Shown here one piece after another: positions 24,306-31,509 of a stretch of DNA of 64,000 nucleotides. Location of the stretch: positions 45,544 through 109,543 of the forward strand of contig NZ_LGEC01000059.1 in the NCBI RefSeq assembly GCF_001279585.1. The letters are read 5' to 3'. Each line of letters begins with the position of its first letter. Positions within the stretch are counted from its first letter, which is position 1. The notes under the pieces are model-generated. The model did no database searches and was not told the DNA's origin. It worked only from the letters and a program-made list of their open reading frames with translations. A program made the translations under genes and the position numbers. This stretch comes from Nocardiopsis sp. NRRL B-16309. GTDB taxonomy: Bacteria; Actinomycetota; Actinomycetes; Streptosporangiales; Streptosporangiaceae.

Positions 24306-24736
24306 TGGACAGCCGTCTGATCGAAGGTCTGCGCAACTGGGCTGACGGGCTCTCCGCCGACCGCGCCGCCGTTGAACTGCTCATCACCCACGAATCCTGG
24401 CTGGCGCGACCGGATTTCCTCAACCGATGCGTGATGGAGACGCCGGTCGAAGAGCTGCTCGATCCCGCCCGCCCGATCACCACCATCAACTGGGACGAGG
24501 CGTTCTGGGCCCTGGTCGACGAGCTGCCCGCGTCCTCCTCCATGGTCGCCATCCTGCGCATCGCCGTCTCTCTCGGAACGGGCGAGCCGGTGGATCTGCG
24601 AGACGCCCTGGTGGGTTTGGACGCGACCAACGCCGCCGCCGTCGCTACGGCCGTGGTCACCGCCGCCCAAGCCGAGACCAGGGTGAAGGTGACCCTGGCG
24701 CCTCGGAAGCTCCCCGACTGGCTCCGGGAGGACTGA
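24305..24736 (+). CDS. Hypothetical helical protein coupled to the Nudix gene
   Basis: ATG 24305 overlaps the Nudix stop (TAATG). The 143-aa product is all helical, with WADGLSADRAAVELLITHES and NWDEAFWALVDELPASSSMV stretches, no Cys and no membrane helix. Family not recognised; coupling suggests that it works with the Nudix protein. Confidence 0.58.
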   Translation: MDSRLIEGLRNWADGLSADRAAVELLITHESWLARPDFLNRCVMETPVEELLDPARPITTINWDEAFWALVDELPASSSMVAILRIAVSLGTGEPVDLRDALVGLDATNAAAVATAVVTAAQAETRVKVTLAPRKLPDWLRED

Positions 24737-24770
24737 ACACCGAGCCCTCAACAGCCTGACCGACACCACC

Positions 24771-24804
24771 TGCCCGCCCCGGGAAGCAACGCCCCGAGCG
24801 GGCA
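24771..24804 (+). promoter_or_regulatory. Intercistronic hairpin before the exonuclease gene
   Basis: TGCCCGC (24771-24777) and GCGGGCA (24798-24804) form the outer stem, with GC-rich inner sequence. It ends 33 nt before the next start codon. Hairpin-series member. Confidence 0.5.
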
Positions 24805-24837
24805 CGTAGACATCAACCTCCGAGCAGAAGGGCCCGT

Positions 24838-25539
24838 ATGACCTGGCACCTGCAACCCATGGCCGCGTTCGACATCGAGTCCACCGGCCTGGACCTGGGC
24901 AACGACCGCATCGTCACAGCCGCCCTGTGGCGCATCGACCCCGCCAACCGGACCAAGGACGTCACGACCTGGCTCGTCGACCCCGGCATCGAGATCCCCC
25001 AGGCCGCCACCGACATCCACGGCATCACCACCGAACACGCCCGCGAACACGGCCGGCCTGCCTGCGAGGCCGTACCGGAGATCGGTGAAGCCCTGGAGAA
25101 GGCGGCCGTGGACGGCTTCCCCGTGGTCATCTACAACGCCCCCTACGACCTCGGTCTGCTCGCCTCCGAACTCCAGCGCCACCAGACCGGGGTGTCCTTC
25201 TCCGGGCTGCTGCGTGTCATCGACCCCCTCGTCCTGGACAAGCGGGTCGACACCTACCGGCGCGGCTCGCGCAAGCTCGTGGACGTGTGCGCCCACCACG
25301 GGGTCCGGCTCGATGCCGACCAGGCCCATGGGGCCGCTGCCGACGCTCTGGCCGCCGCACGGCTGGCCTGGAAGCTCGGAGCGGTCCACAGCGAGCTGGC
25401 CGCGATGAACATTGACGACCTGCACACAGCGCAGATCGGTTGGAAGGCCGAACAGGCCGCCGGCTTCCAGGACTACCTGCGGCGCAAGGACCCCGAAGCG
25501 GTCGTGGACGGGTCCTGGCCCCTCGCACCCAGGCCCTGA
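24838..25539 (+). CDS. DnaQ-like DEDDh 3'-5' exonuclease
   Basis: The 233-aa product carries the exonuclease motifs: Exo I FDIESTG (Asp, Glu), then IHGIT, Exo II YNAPYDLGLL (Asp), and Exo III HGAAADALAA (His and Asp). All four acidic ligands are present, so an active 3'-5' nuclease or proofreading subunit is likely. It may edit DNA synthesised by the element primase-polymerase, or process DNA ends in transfer. An additional C-terminal W-containing tail (GWKAEQAAGFQDYLRRKDPE) is typical for actinobacterial phage/AICE versions. Confidence 0.88.
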   Translation: MTWHLQPMAAFDIESTGLDLGNDRIVTAALWRIDPANRTKDVTTWLVDPGIEIPQAATDIHGITTEHAREHGRPACEAVPEIGEALEKAAVDGFPVVIYNAPYDLGLLASELQRHQTGVSFSGLLRVIDPLVLDKRVDTYRRGSRKLVDVCAHHGVRLDADQAHGAAADALAAARLAWKLGAVHSELAAMNIDDLHTAQIGWKAEQAAGFQDYLRRKDPEAVVDGSWPLAPRP

Positions 25540-25561
25540 GCGCACACCCCCATCGGACCCG

Positions 25562-25600
25562 AAGGGGCCGGACCGTCACGACGTGGCGGACCGGCCCCTT
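25562..25600 (+). promoter_or_regulatory. Intercistronic hairpin before 25637 gene
   Basis: AAGGGGCCGG (25562-25571) pairs with CCGGCCCCTT (25591-25600), 36 nt before the start. The whole element resembles the hairpin at 26242-26281, so the two are duplicates. Confidence 0.6.
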
Positions 25601-25636
25601 CCCCCTTGTACAGACCACGAACACGGAGGACCCGCG

Positions 25637-26200
25637 ATGCCCGCACCCGACACCACCCCCGTCCCGGTCTACGCCGAGACCGACCAGGAAGACCTGATCG
25701 AGGCCGCCGGGGCGTTCAGCGTCCCGATCCGCGACATCGTCCACCACGAGATGGGCGAGGACTGGGATCTGTACAGCGACACCCTCACCGAGATGAACCG
25801 CTTGGAGTACCGCCTGGACCAGATGGAGGCGGCGGTGGCCAAGAGCCGCCAGGCCCTGGCCCTCATCCATCGGCGGGCCCGGGTGCGCGCCCTGTGGGAG
25901 CCGACCCTGCGCAAGGAGAACATCCCCGCCACCGACAGCGGCGGGGCCCTGGCCGACGACGTCAACGACTTCACCCGCGCCCTGTTCACGGCCGAACGCG
26001 AGACCGACTGCACTCTGGCCGCCGTCCTGAACTGCCCGGAGGTGGCGATGTGGGCCGACGTTCTCACCGAGCGCGCCACCACCCCTGAGACCAGCGACGA
26101 AGCCCTGGAGAACACCAGCAACCGGATCACCGGCGTCTTGAGCGGGATCATCACCGCCGCGATGGACCTGGCCGACGTCCACCCCGATGCGGCGCCGTGA
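25637..26200 (+). CDS. Hypothetical protein
   Basis: ATG 25637 after GGAGGA. The 187-aa product starts with an acidic VYAETDQEDLIEAAGAFSVP segment, then Glu/Arg-rich helices (LTEMNRLEYRLDQMEAAVAK) and a C-terminal Thr/Ala-rich helical domain. No catalytic motif or membrane helix. Family unknown; a replication-block gene between the exonuclease and the primase-polymerase. Confidence 0.55.
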   Translation: MPAPDTTPVPVYAETDQEDLIEAAGAFSVPIRDIVHHEMGEDWDLYSDTLTEMNRLEYRLDQMEAAVAKSRQALALIHRRARVRALWEPTLRKENIPATDSGGALADDVNDFTRALFTAERETDCTLAAVLNCPEVAMWADVLTERATTPETSDEALENTSNRITGVLSGIITAAMDLADVHPDAAP

Positions 26201-26241
26201 CGTTCCCGCCCACGGCCTGAGCTCACCCCCTGAGCGAAAAG

Positions 26242-26281
26242 AAGGGGTCGGAACGTCACAAGCTGGCCGTTCCGGCCCCTT
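26242..26281 (+). promoter_or_regulatory. 14-bp intercistronic hairpin before the prim-pol gene
   Basis: AAGGGGTCGGAACG (26242-26255) pairs with CGTTCCGGCCCCTT (26268-26281), one G-U pair, 34 nt before the next start. Its sequence and position parallel the hairpin at 25562-25600. Confidence 0.6.
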
Positions 26282-26315
26282 CTCCATTGCAGACCACCCA
26301 CCTGTGAGGAGAGAG

Positions 26316-27290
26316 ATGACCGCGTTCTCACCGGTCGACTACGCCCTGGCCGCCGCCCGGCGCGGCTGGCCCGTCTTCCCGCTCACCCCGAACTCGAAGA
26401 AGCCTCCACTCGTCAAGGCCTGGGAGCGGGCCGCGACCACCGACCCCGACCGCATCCGCGCCTGGTGGCGACAGTGGCCGACCGCGAACTACGGCATCGC
26501 CACCGGCCCGGCCGGGCTCGTGGTGGTCGACCTGGACGTGCCCAAGCCCGGACAGGCCCCGCCGTCGAAGTGGGCGCTGCCTGGGATCACCGATGGGGCT
26601 GACGTCCTGGCCGTGCTGGCCGAACGCGCCGGACAGGCCTTGCCCACCGGCACCTTCACCGTGCGCACCCGCCGGGGCGGCCTGCACCTGTACTTCACCC
26701 ACCCCGCCGGCCCCCGACTGGGCAACACCAGTGGGGCCCTGGGCTGGTTGATCGACACCCGCGCCCACGGCGGATATGTGGTCGGCCCCGGCTGCCCGGT
26801 GACCGCCCCGGACGGATCGGGACGCTACGAGCACCTGAACCGCGACGTACCCGCACCGCTGCCGGAATGGATATGGAGCCTGCTGCGCAGGCCCGTCTCC
26901 CCGGATCGGCCCGCCGCCGCGCCTGTCCCGTCGCCGGGGCCCGCGAGCGACGTGTTCGCCGACGTCGCCCGCAACAACCGCCGCAGGGCCGCATACGTCA
27001 AGGCTGCGGTGACCGGAGAGCTAGCCAGGGTTCGAGGCGCTCAGCCCGGCACGCGCAACGAGAACCTCTACATCGCCGCGGCCAGCCTCGGACAGCTCGC
27101 CCGCGAAGGCCTGCTGGAGACCGCCTGGATCCAGGACGCGCTGTACAACGCCGCCCTGGAGGCCAACGCCGCGGGCGATGCCAATCCGCCCCGCGAGATC
27201 GCCGCCACGATCCGCTCCGGCCTGGCCAAGGGCCTACGCGAGCCCCGCCGCCCCACCACCCGCCACCGACCGCCCCGGAGGGCCGCCTAG
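26316..27290 (+). CDS. Bifunctional DNA primase/polymerase (prim-pol)
   Basis: ATG 26316 follows GAGGAGAGAG. The 324-aa product shows the prim-pol (AEP) core: LAAARRGWPVFPLTPNSKKP, WATxx-type helix around YGIATGPAGL, the catalytic VVVDLDVPK (DxD), GGLHLYFTHPAG (His) and DTRAHGGYVVGPG. A basic C-terminal part NTRxL-like region follows. This enzyme starts DNA synthesis de novo and extends it, replacing RepSA in this AICE class. The stop is directly followed by the helicase ATG. Confidence 0.92.
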   Translation: MTAFSPVDYALAAARRGWPVFPLTPNSKKPPLVKAWERAATTDPDRIRAWWRQWPTANYGIATGPAGLVVVDLDVPKPGQAPPSKWALPGITDGADVLAVLAERAGQALPTGTFTVRTRRGGLHLYFTHPAGPRLGNTSGALGWLIDTRAHGGYVVGPGCPVTAPDGSGRYEHLNRDVPAPLPEWIWSLLRRPVSPDRPAAAPVPSPGPASDVFADVARNNRRRAAYVKAAVTGELARVRGAQPGTRNENLYIAAASLGQLAREGLLETAWIQDALYNAALEANAAGDANPPREIAATIRSGLAKGLREPRRPTTRHRPPRRAA

Positions 27291-29093
27291 ATGAACTCCC
27301 GCGACGACAAAGACAAGAAGCCGAGCCAGGCCACCCTGCTGATCGAACTGGCTGACCGGCACGTCGACGTCGTGGCCGGAGATGACGGACGCACCTACGC
27401 CGTCCGCAAGGGCTCTTCCACCGCGTTCCCGCTCCTGCGCAAGGACGGGCTGCGTGTGCAGCTCGCCCGCCAGTACTACGCCGAGCACCACGCGGTCGCC
27501 TCACAGTCCGCTCTGACCGACGCCATCTCCGTCCTGGAAGGACGCGCCATGGACCAACAGCCCCAGCCCATCCACCTGCGGCTGGCCACCCACCGAACGG
27601 AAACCGGCGACCAGATCGTCATCGACCTGGGCACCCCCGACGGGAGGTGCGTCATCGCCGGCCCCGACGGCTGGCACATCGCCGAGCGCAGCCCTGTGCT
27701 GTTCCGTCGCACCAAGCTGACCAGCCCCATGACCGAGCCCGGACCGGCCGGGCAGACCGCCCACGGCCTGGCCGCCCTACGGGACCTGATCAACGTGGAC
27801 GAGCCCTCCTTCCGCCTCATCGTGGGGTGGCTGGTGGCCGGGATGATGCCCGACCTGCCCCACCCGATCCTGGGCGGCAAGGGCGAACAGGGCACCGGCA
27901 AGTCCACCGCCTTGGAGATGCTGATCAACCTGCTGGACCCCTCCCCCGCCGCGCTGAGGTCCCTGCCCCGCGACATCAAAACGTGGGCGACCGTGGCCAG
28001 CGCGAGCTGGGCGGTGTGCCTGGACAATGTCTCGGTCATCCCCATGTGGCTGTCGGACACCCTGTGCAAGGCCGTGACCGGTGACGGTCTGGTCGACCGG
28101 GCCCTCTACAGCGACGACGACGTGTCCGTGCTGGCCTTCCGGCGGCTGATCGCACTCACCTCGATCGACACCGGCGCCCTGGCCTCGGACCTGTCCGAGC
28201 GGATGCTGACCGTGGAGTTCCTGCCGATCAAGAAGGAACAGCGGCGACCCCACAGCGAGGTCGCCGCCGCCTTCCACCGCGACGCGCCCGCCATTCGAGC
28301 CGCCCTGTTTGACCTGCTCTGCGCGGTGTTGGGCGCACTGCCGGACACGCACCTGGCCGAACTGCCCCGCATGGCCGACTTCGCGCGCATCCTCGCGGCC
28401 CTGGACACGATCACGGGGTGGAACACCCTGGACACCTACCTGACCGCCTCCCAGGTCACCACCGCCGACCTGCTCGACGCCAAGCCGTTCACCAGCGCGG
28501 TGGCCGACTTCGTGGACGAGCACACGCAGTGGACAGGGTCCATCAGCCAGCTCCTGGACCTCATCCCCGCCCCGGAACCGCGGCCCCGCTCCTGGCCGGT
28601 GGACGCCACCCGCGCCTCCGGCCAGCTCAAGCGCGACGCCCCGGTGCTGCGCTCGATCGGCATCACGGTAATCGAAGCCGGACGCTCGCGCGATCGGCAC
28701 CGACGCCAGCTCTACACCTTCACCGCCCACAGCCTCGACGGCCAAGCCCCGCAGGCTCCGCAGCAGGCTCCGGACGCCGATCCTGCCCCGGACACCACGG
28801 TGACCAGGCAGGACGCCTCTTTTTTTGGCCAGCTAGTCACACCTGACCCGTCGGACGCGCAGATTCCAGCCTCCGCAGCCTCCGCACCAGCCTCCCACCA
28901 TCACCCCAGGCCACAGGCGGTCACGGAGGCTACGGACCCTGCGGAGGCTGGTTTCCCCCCACTCTCTGAAAAGACGACCACCAACGCGGTGGAGGAAGGC
29001 CCGTGCGTGCGCTGCGACGCCGCCTTCCATCGATTCGAGACCACCGACCACCCCAGGGTGTGCACGACCTGTGCCTCCAGGCACCGGACGTGA
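27291..29093 (+). CDS. Superfamily 3-like ATPase/helicase partner of prim-pol
   Basis: The start lies one base after the prim-pol stop. The 600-aa product has Walker A GGKGEQGTGKST (about 203-214), Walker B-like AVCLDNVSVIP and a downstream sensor (RRLIALTSIDTGAL) as in the replication ATPases coded beside prim-pol. The C-terminal 100 residues are low-complexity and end in a zinc ribbon CVRCDAAFH and CTTCASRH. It probably opens the element origin and unwinds DNA for the primase-polymerase. Two oddities: the GCCTCCGC repeats lie in its 3' part, and a T7 run occurs at 28820-28826. Confidence 0.85.
   Translation: MNSRDDKDKKPSQATLLIELADRHVDVVAGDDGRTYAVRKGSSTAFPLLRKDGLRVQLARQYYAEHHAVASQSALTDAISVLEGRAMDQQPQPIHLRLATHRTETGDQIVIDLGTPDGRCVIAGPDGWHIAERSPVLFRRTKLTSPMTEPGPAGQTAHGLAALRDLINVDEPSFRLIVGWLVAGMMPDLPHPILGGKGEQGTGKSTALEMLINLLDPSPAALRSLPRDIKTWATVASASWAVCLDNVSVIPMWLSDTLCKAVTGDGLVDRALYSDDDVSVLAFRRLIALTSIDTGALASDLSERMLTVEFLPIKKEQRRPHSEVAAAFHRDAPAIRAALFDLLCAVLGALPDTHLAELPRMADFARILAALDTITGWNTLDTYLTASQVTTADLLDAKPFTSAVADFVDEHTQWTGSISQLLDLIPAPEPRPRSWPVDATRASGQLKRDAPVLRSIGITVIEAGRSRDRHRRQLYTFTAHSLDGQAPQAPQQAPDADPAPDTTVTRQDASFFGQLVTPDPSDAQIPASAASAPASHHHPRPQAVTEATDPAEAGFPPLSEKTTTNAVEEGPCVRCDAAFHRFETTDHPRVCTTCASRHRT
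28867..28948 (+). repeat. Second set of GCCTCCGC-type repeats, inside the helicase gene
   Basis: GCCTCCGC starts at 28869 and 28878, and its reverse complement GCGGAGGC at 28941. The block 28867-28887 is identical to 6657-6677. These repeats encode the Ala/Ser-rich low-complexity linker of the helicase. An origin role or only codon-driven recurrence are both possible. Confidence 0.5.
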
Positions 29094-29181
29094 GCGCCAC
29101 ACGAAAAACGGCCCTGGCACGCACCGCCAAGCACCCGCCAGAGCCGCACCCAACCCTCTGAGAAGGAGAGGCACTCCCAGC

Positions 29182-29367
29182 ATGACCGACAAACGCAAAC
29201 GCCGCCTGGATCTGGCGAAGGTCCGCGTGATCGGACCTCCCGAGACCGTCGACCAGGTCGTGGACGCCATCACCACCGCGCCCCCGTCCGCCGAACCCTC
29301 CAAGCCCTACCCCAGCCGCCACAACTCCGGCCACGTCCGCGTCTACCTGGAGGTCGCACCCGAATGA
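29182..29367 (+). CDS. Small hypothetical protein upstream of xis
   Basis: ATG 29182 after GAAGGAGAG. The 61-aa product is basic at its start (MTDKRKRRLDLAKVRVIGPP), followed by VDQVVDAITTAPPS and a last strand GHVRVYLEVAPE. Its stop overlaps the excisionase ATG (ATGA). Family unknown, though small basic proteins at this place recur in AICE. Confidence 0.55.
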   Translation: MTDKRKRRLDLAKVRVIGPPETVDQVVDAITTAPPSAEPSKPYPSRHNSGHVRVYLEVAPE

Positions 29368-29579
29368 GCACCAAGGCTCTCCACGTGGCGGCGCAGCGAA
29401 CCCGGAGCTGGCTCACCGTCGACGAGTTCTGCGAGGAACTCGGCATCGCCCGGTCGACCTTCAACGACTGGCGGGCCAAGGGTCGGGCGCCCAAGTGCGC
29501 CAAGCTGCCCAATGGCCAGCTCCGCATCCGCCGGTCGGTCTTCGAGCAGTACATGGCCGCCCTGGAGGACGTTTCCTGA
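29364..29579 (+). CDS. xis: Excisionase (Xis), MerR-like helix-turn-helix
   Basis: ATG 29364 (ATGA overlap), 71 aa. The product has the excisionase winged-helix: WLTVDEFCEELGIARSTFND followed by WRAKGRAPKCAKLPNGQLRI and RRSVFEQYMAAL. It would bind near the att ends and bias the integrase to excision. Its TGA overlaps the integrase ATG by one base, so the two are co-translated, the usual AICE arrangement. Confidence 0.88.
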   Translation: MSTKALHVAAQRTRSWLTVDEFCEELGIARSTFNDWRAKGRAPKCAKLPNGQLRIRRSVFEQYMAALEDVS

Positions 29580-31039
29580 TGGAGTCCGTCACCTACGACG
29601 TTCGGATCTGGAAGAAGATCGAGGTCTACAAGGGCAAGCGGAAGACCACGCACACCGTGCGCTGGCGGGTGGGCGTGAAGACGTTCCGTGAACCGCACAG
29701 CACCGCCGCCATGGCCGACTCCTTCCGATCCGAACTGGTGGCCGCCACCAACCGTGGTGAGGCGTTCAGCCTCACCACGGGGCGGCCCGCCGCGTGGAAA
29801 GATCCGAAGACCGCGGAAGAGGACAACGCTTCGAAGGTCTCCTGGTTCTCGTTCGTGTGCGACTACGTGGACACCCACTGGGGCGTTTCGGCAAGCCACC
29901 GCCTCGATCGGGCCAAATACCTGGCGAAGGCCACGATCGCCCTGGTCGACGACGCGCCGCCCGGACGCCCCTCTGATGACCTGATACGCACAGCCATGCG
30001 GAACTGGGCTCTCAACAAGGTGCACAGGGACAGGGAGCGACCGCCTGAGGTCGCCAGGGCCCTGGCGTGGCTGAAGGAGCACACTCTGCCTGTCCAGCGG
30101 TTGAGTGATCCGACCGTGGCCCGGCGAGTGCTGACGGAGGTGACCAGCAAGCTGCCCGAGAACGGAGGCGGAAGCCTCGGGGCCAAGTCCGCGGTGAAGT
30201 CGAAACGGATCTTGTCGCACTGCCTGGATTTCGCCGTGGAACGCCGCCACCTGGCGGCGAACCCGGTGAGCTTCCACCGCAACCCCGCCGGCGCAATCAA
30301 ATGGACGCCGCCGAAGGTCAACAACCTCATCGACGAACGGTCGGTGCCCGACCCCGCACTCGCCCGGAAACTGCTGGATGCCGTCGCTTCGGAGAACCGG
30401 AGCGGCTCATTGCTCCGGCCCTTCTTCGCAGTGATGTACTTCGCCGCCCTTCGACCCGAGGAGGCCGTGAACCTTCTCTGGACCGATGTGAAGCTGCCTA
30501 CGTTCACCCGGGATGAGGAGACGGGTGAGTGGGTGGCGCCGGAGGACGCCTGGGGCGAGATCACGGTGCGGGAGGTCGCCCCGGACGTGGGGCGCCGGTG
30601 GACGGACAGCGGCCGTCAGAGGGACACCAGACCGCCCAAGGGGCGGGCAGAGGGCGAGACCCGGCCGGTTCCCTGCCTGCCGCTGCTGAGCCGCATCCTG
30701 TGGGAGCACGGCCGGCAGGAGGAGCAGGGCCCCGGCGGGTTGGTGTTCTTCGGTGAGCGGGGCCACCAACTGGCGACCAGCACCTACTCCAAGGCCTGGC
30801 GCAAGGCTCGACGGGCGGCCCTGAGCAAGGACCGGCTCGACACTCCCCTGGCCCGGCGTCCCTACGACCTGCGCAGCGCCTGCGTCTCCACATGGCTGAA
30901 CGAGGGAATCGACCCTCCCCAGGTGGCGAAGTGGGCGGGGCACAGCGTCGACGTCCTGCTACGGGTCTACGCGCGCTGTCTGGAGGGCCGGGAGCAGGAG
31001 GCACGCCGCCGCGCGGCGGCCGGCTTCGAGGGCTTCTGA
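29579..31039 (+). CDS. int: Tyrosine recombinase integrase
   Basis: The start is ATG 29579 in the TGATG junction with xis; a longer frame to 29495 would overlap xis. The 486-aa product ends with the catalytic domain: Arg in FAALRPEEAVNLLW, the box YDLRSACVSTWL (His of HxxR replaced by Tyr, as in many actinobacterial integrases), WAGHSVDVLL (His) and the nucleophile Tyr in RVYARCLEG. The N-terminal part YDVRIWKKIEVYKGKRKTTH is the DNA arm-binding and core domain start. It recombines the 51-bp tRNA-Met sites. The stop is 131 bp from the right att repeat. Confidence 0.93.
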   Translation: MESVTYDVRIWKKIEVYKGKRKTTHTVRWRVGVKTFREPHSTAAMADSFRSELVAATNRGEAFSLTTGRPAAWKDPKTAEEDNASKVSWFSFVCDYVDTHWGVSASHRLDRAKYLAKATIALVDDAPPGRPSDDLIRTAMRNWALNKVHRDRERPPEVARALAWLKEHTLPVQRLSDPTVARRVLTEVTSKLPENGGGSLGAKSAVKSKRILSHCLDFAVERRHLAANPVSFHRNPAGAIKWTPPKVNNLIDERSVPDPALARKLLDAVASENRSGSLLRPFFAVMYFAALRPEEAVNLLWTDVKLPTFTRDEETGEWVAPEDAWGEITVREVAPDVGRRWTDSGRQRDTRPPKGRAEGETRPVPCLPLLSRILWEHGRQEEQGPGGLVFFGERGHQLATSTYSKAWRKARRAALSKDRLDTPLARRPYDLRSACVSTWLNEGIDPPQVAKWAGHSVDVLLRVYARCLEGREQEARRRAAAGFEGF

Positions 31040-31050
31040 TCCCGCAGAAC

Positions 31051-31070
31051 TTCAACACGTATTCAGCGCA
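31051..31070 (+). promoter_or_regulatory. Right copy of 20-bp element-end repeat, candidate integrase/Xis arm site
   Basis: TTCAACACGTATTCAGCGCA matches 17 of 20 bases of 3722-3741, in the same orientation. It starts 12 bp after the integrase stop and 100 bp inside the right attachment repeat. Confidence 0.5.
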
Positions 31071-31124
31071 GGCACCCGGATCCGGCCGGTGTCGGCCGTA
31101 GTCAGCCGGACATGAAACAAGAGA

Positions 31125-31162
31125 GCCGCTGGCCTGTTCACGCAGGTCAGCGGCCTTTTTTT
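31125..31162 (+). terminator. Rho-independent terminator of int
   Basis: GCCGCTGGCCTG (31125-31136) pairs with CAGGTCAGCGGC (31143-31154), one G-U pair, 6-nt loop, followed by T7 at 31156-31162. It ends rightward transcription of the AICE operon before the tRNA. Confidence 0.92.
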
Positions 31163-31170
31163 GTGCTCAG

Positions 31171-31221
31171 AGGGGGTAGGCCGGGCAGGACTCGAACCCG
31201 CGACCCAGGGATTATGAGTCC
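31171..31221. repeat. Right attachment site in tRNA-Met
   Basis: This 51-bp sequence is identical to 3600-3650. It covers the 3' half of the tRNA gene from the anticodon loop through the acceptor end plus six flanking bases, so recombination leaves the tRNA intact. Confidence 0.92.
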
Positions 31222-31250
31222 CCTGCTCTGACCAACTGAGCTACCGGCCC
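31177..31250 (-). tRNA. tRNA-Met (anticodon CAU)
   Basis: The 74-nt cloverleaf starts GGGCCGGTAGCTCAGTTGG, has anticodon loop CTCATAA with CAU at 31214-31216, TTCGAGTCC T-loop and a closing CCGGCC acceptor strand. It lacks a coded CCA. An elongator Met tRNA is most likely; a tRNA-Ile2 with modified CAU cannot be excluded. It is the AICE integration site. Confidence 0.9.
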
Positions 31251-31509
31251 GCCGTCGTCGGCAGACGTCATCCTAACAGGGTGTGTCCGGCGTTACCGCG
31301 CCGTGAATCGGCCGTTCGGCGGGGGCTGACGTCCTCCGCGGCGGCGCGGGGGCGTGTAGCCCGCACCTGGGTCACGGGGCGTGTACGGCGTCGGTCTAGG
31401 GTGGTGAGGTGCGGCGCGCGCCCGGTGGACCCCAGCGCCCGGCACGGACGCCGCTTCTACCCGTTGGTAACATCGCGGGTCGCACATCGTCGTCAGGAGA
31501 GTTCACGTC

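Larger units (their letters stand above)
3600..31221. mobile_element. AICE (actinomycete integrative and conjugative element) integrated in tRNA-Met
   Basis: The 51-bp direct repeats at 3600-3650 and 31171-31221 bound a 27.6-kb segment with tyrosine integrase and excisionase at the tRNA side, prim-pol/helicase replication genes, a FtsK-like TraB translocase, Spd-type membrane genes, a GntR regulator and a Nudix gene. That is the known AICE gene set (pSAM2, SLP1 family), here with prim-pol rather than RepSA-type replication. The element restores the tRNA at its right end and leaves the displaced 3' part at its left end. No disrupted core gene is evident apart from small fragments near 5734-6649, so it may be functional. 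Confidence 0.93.
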
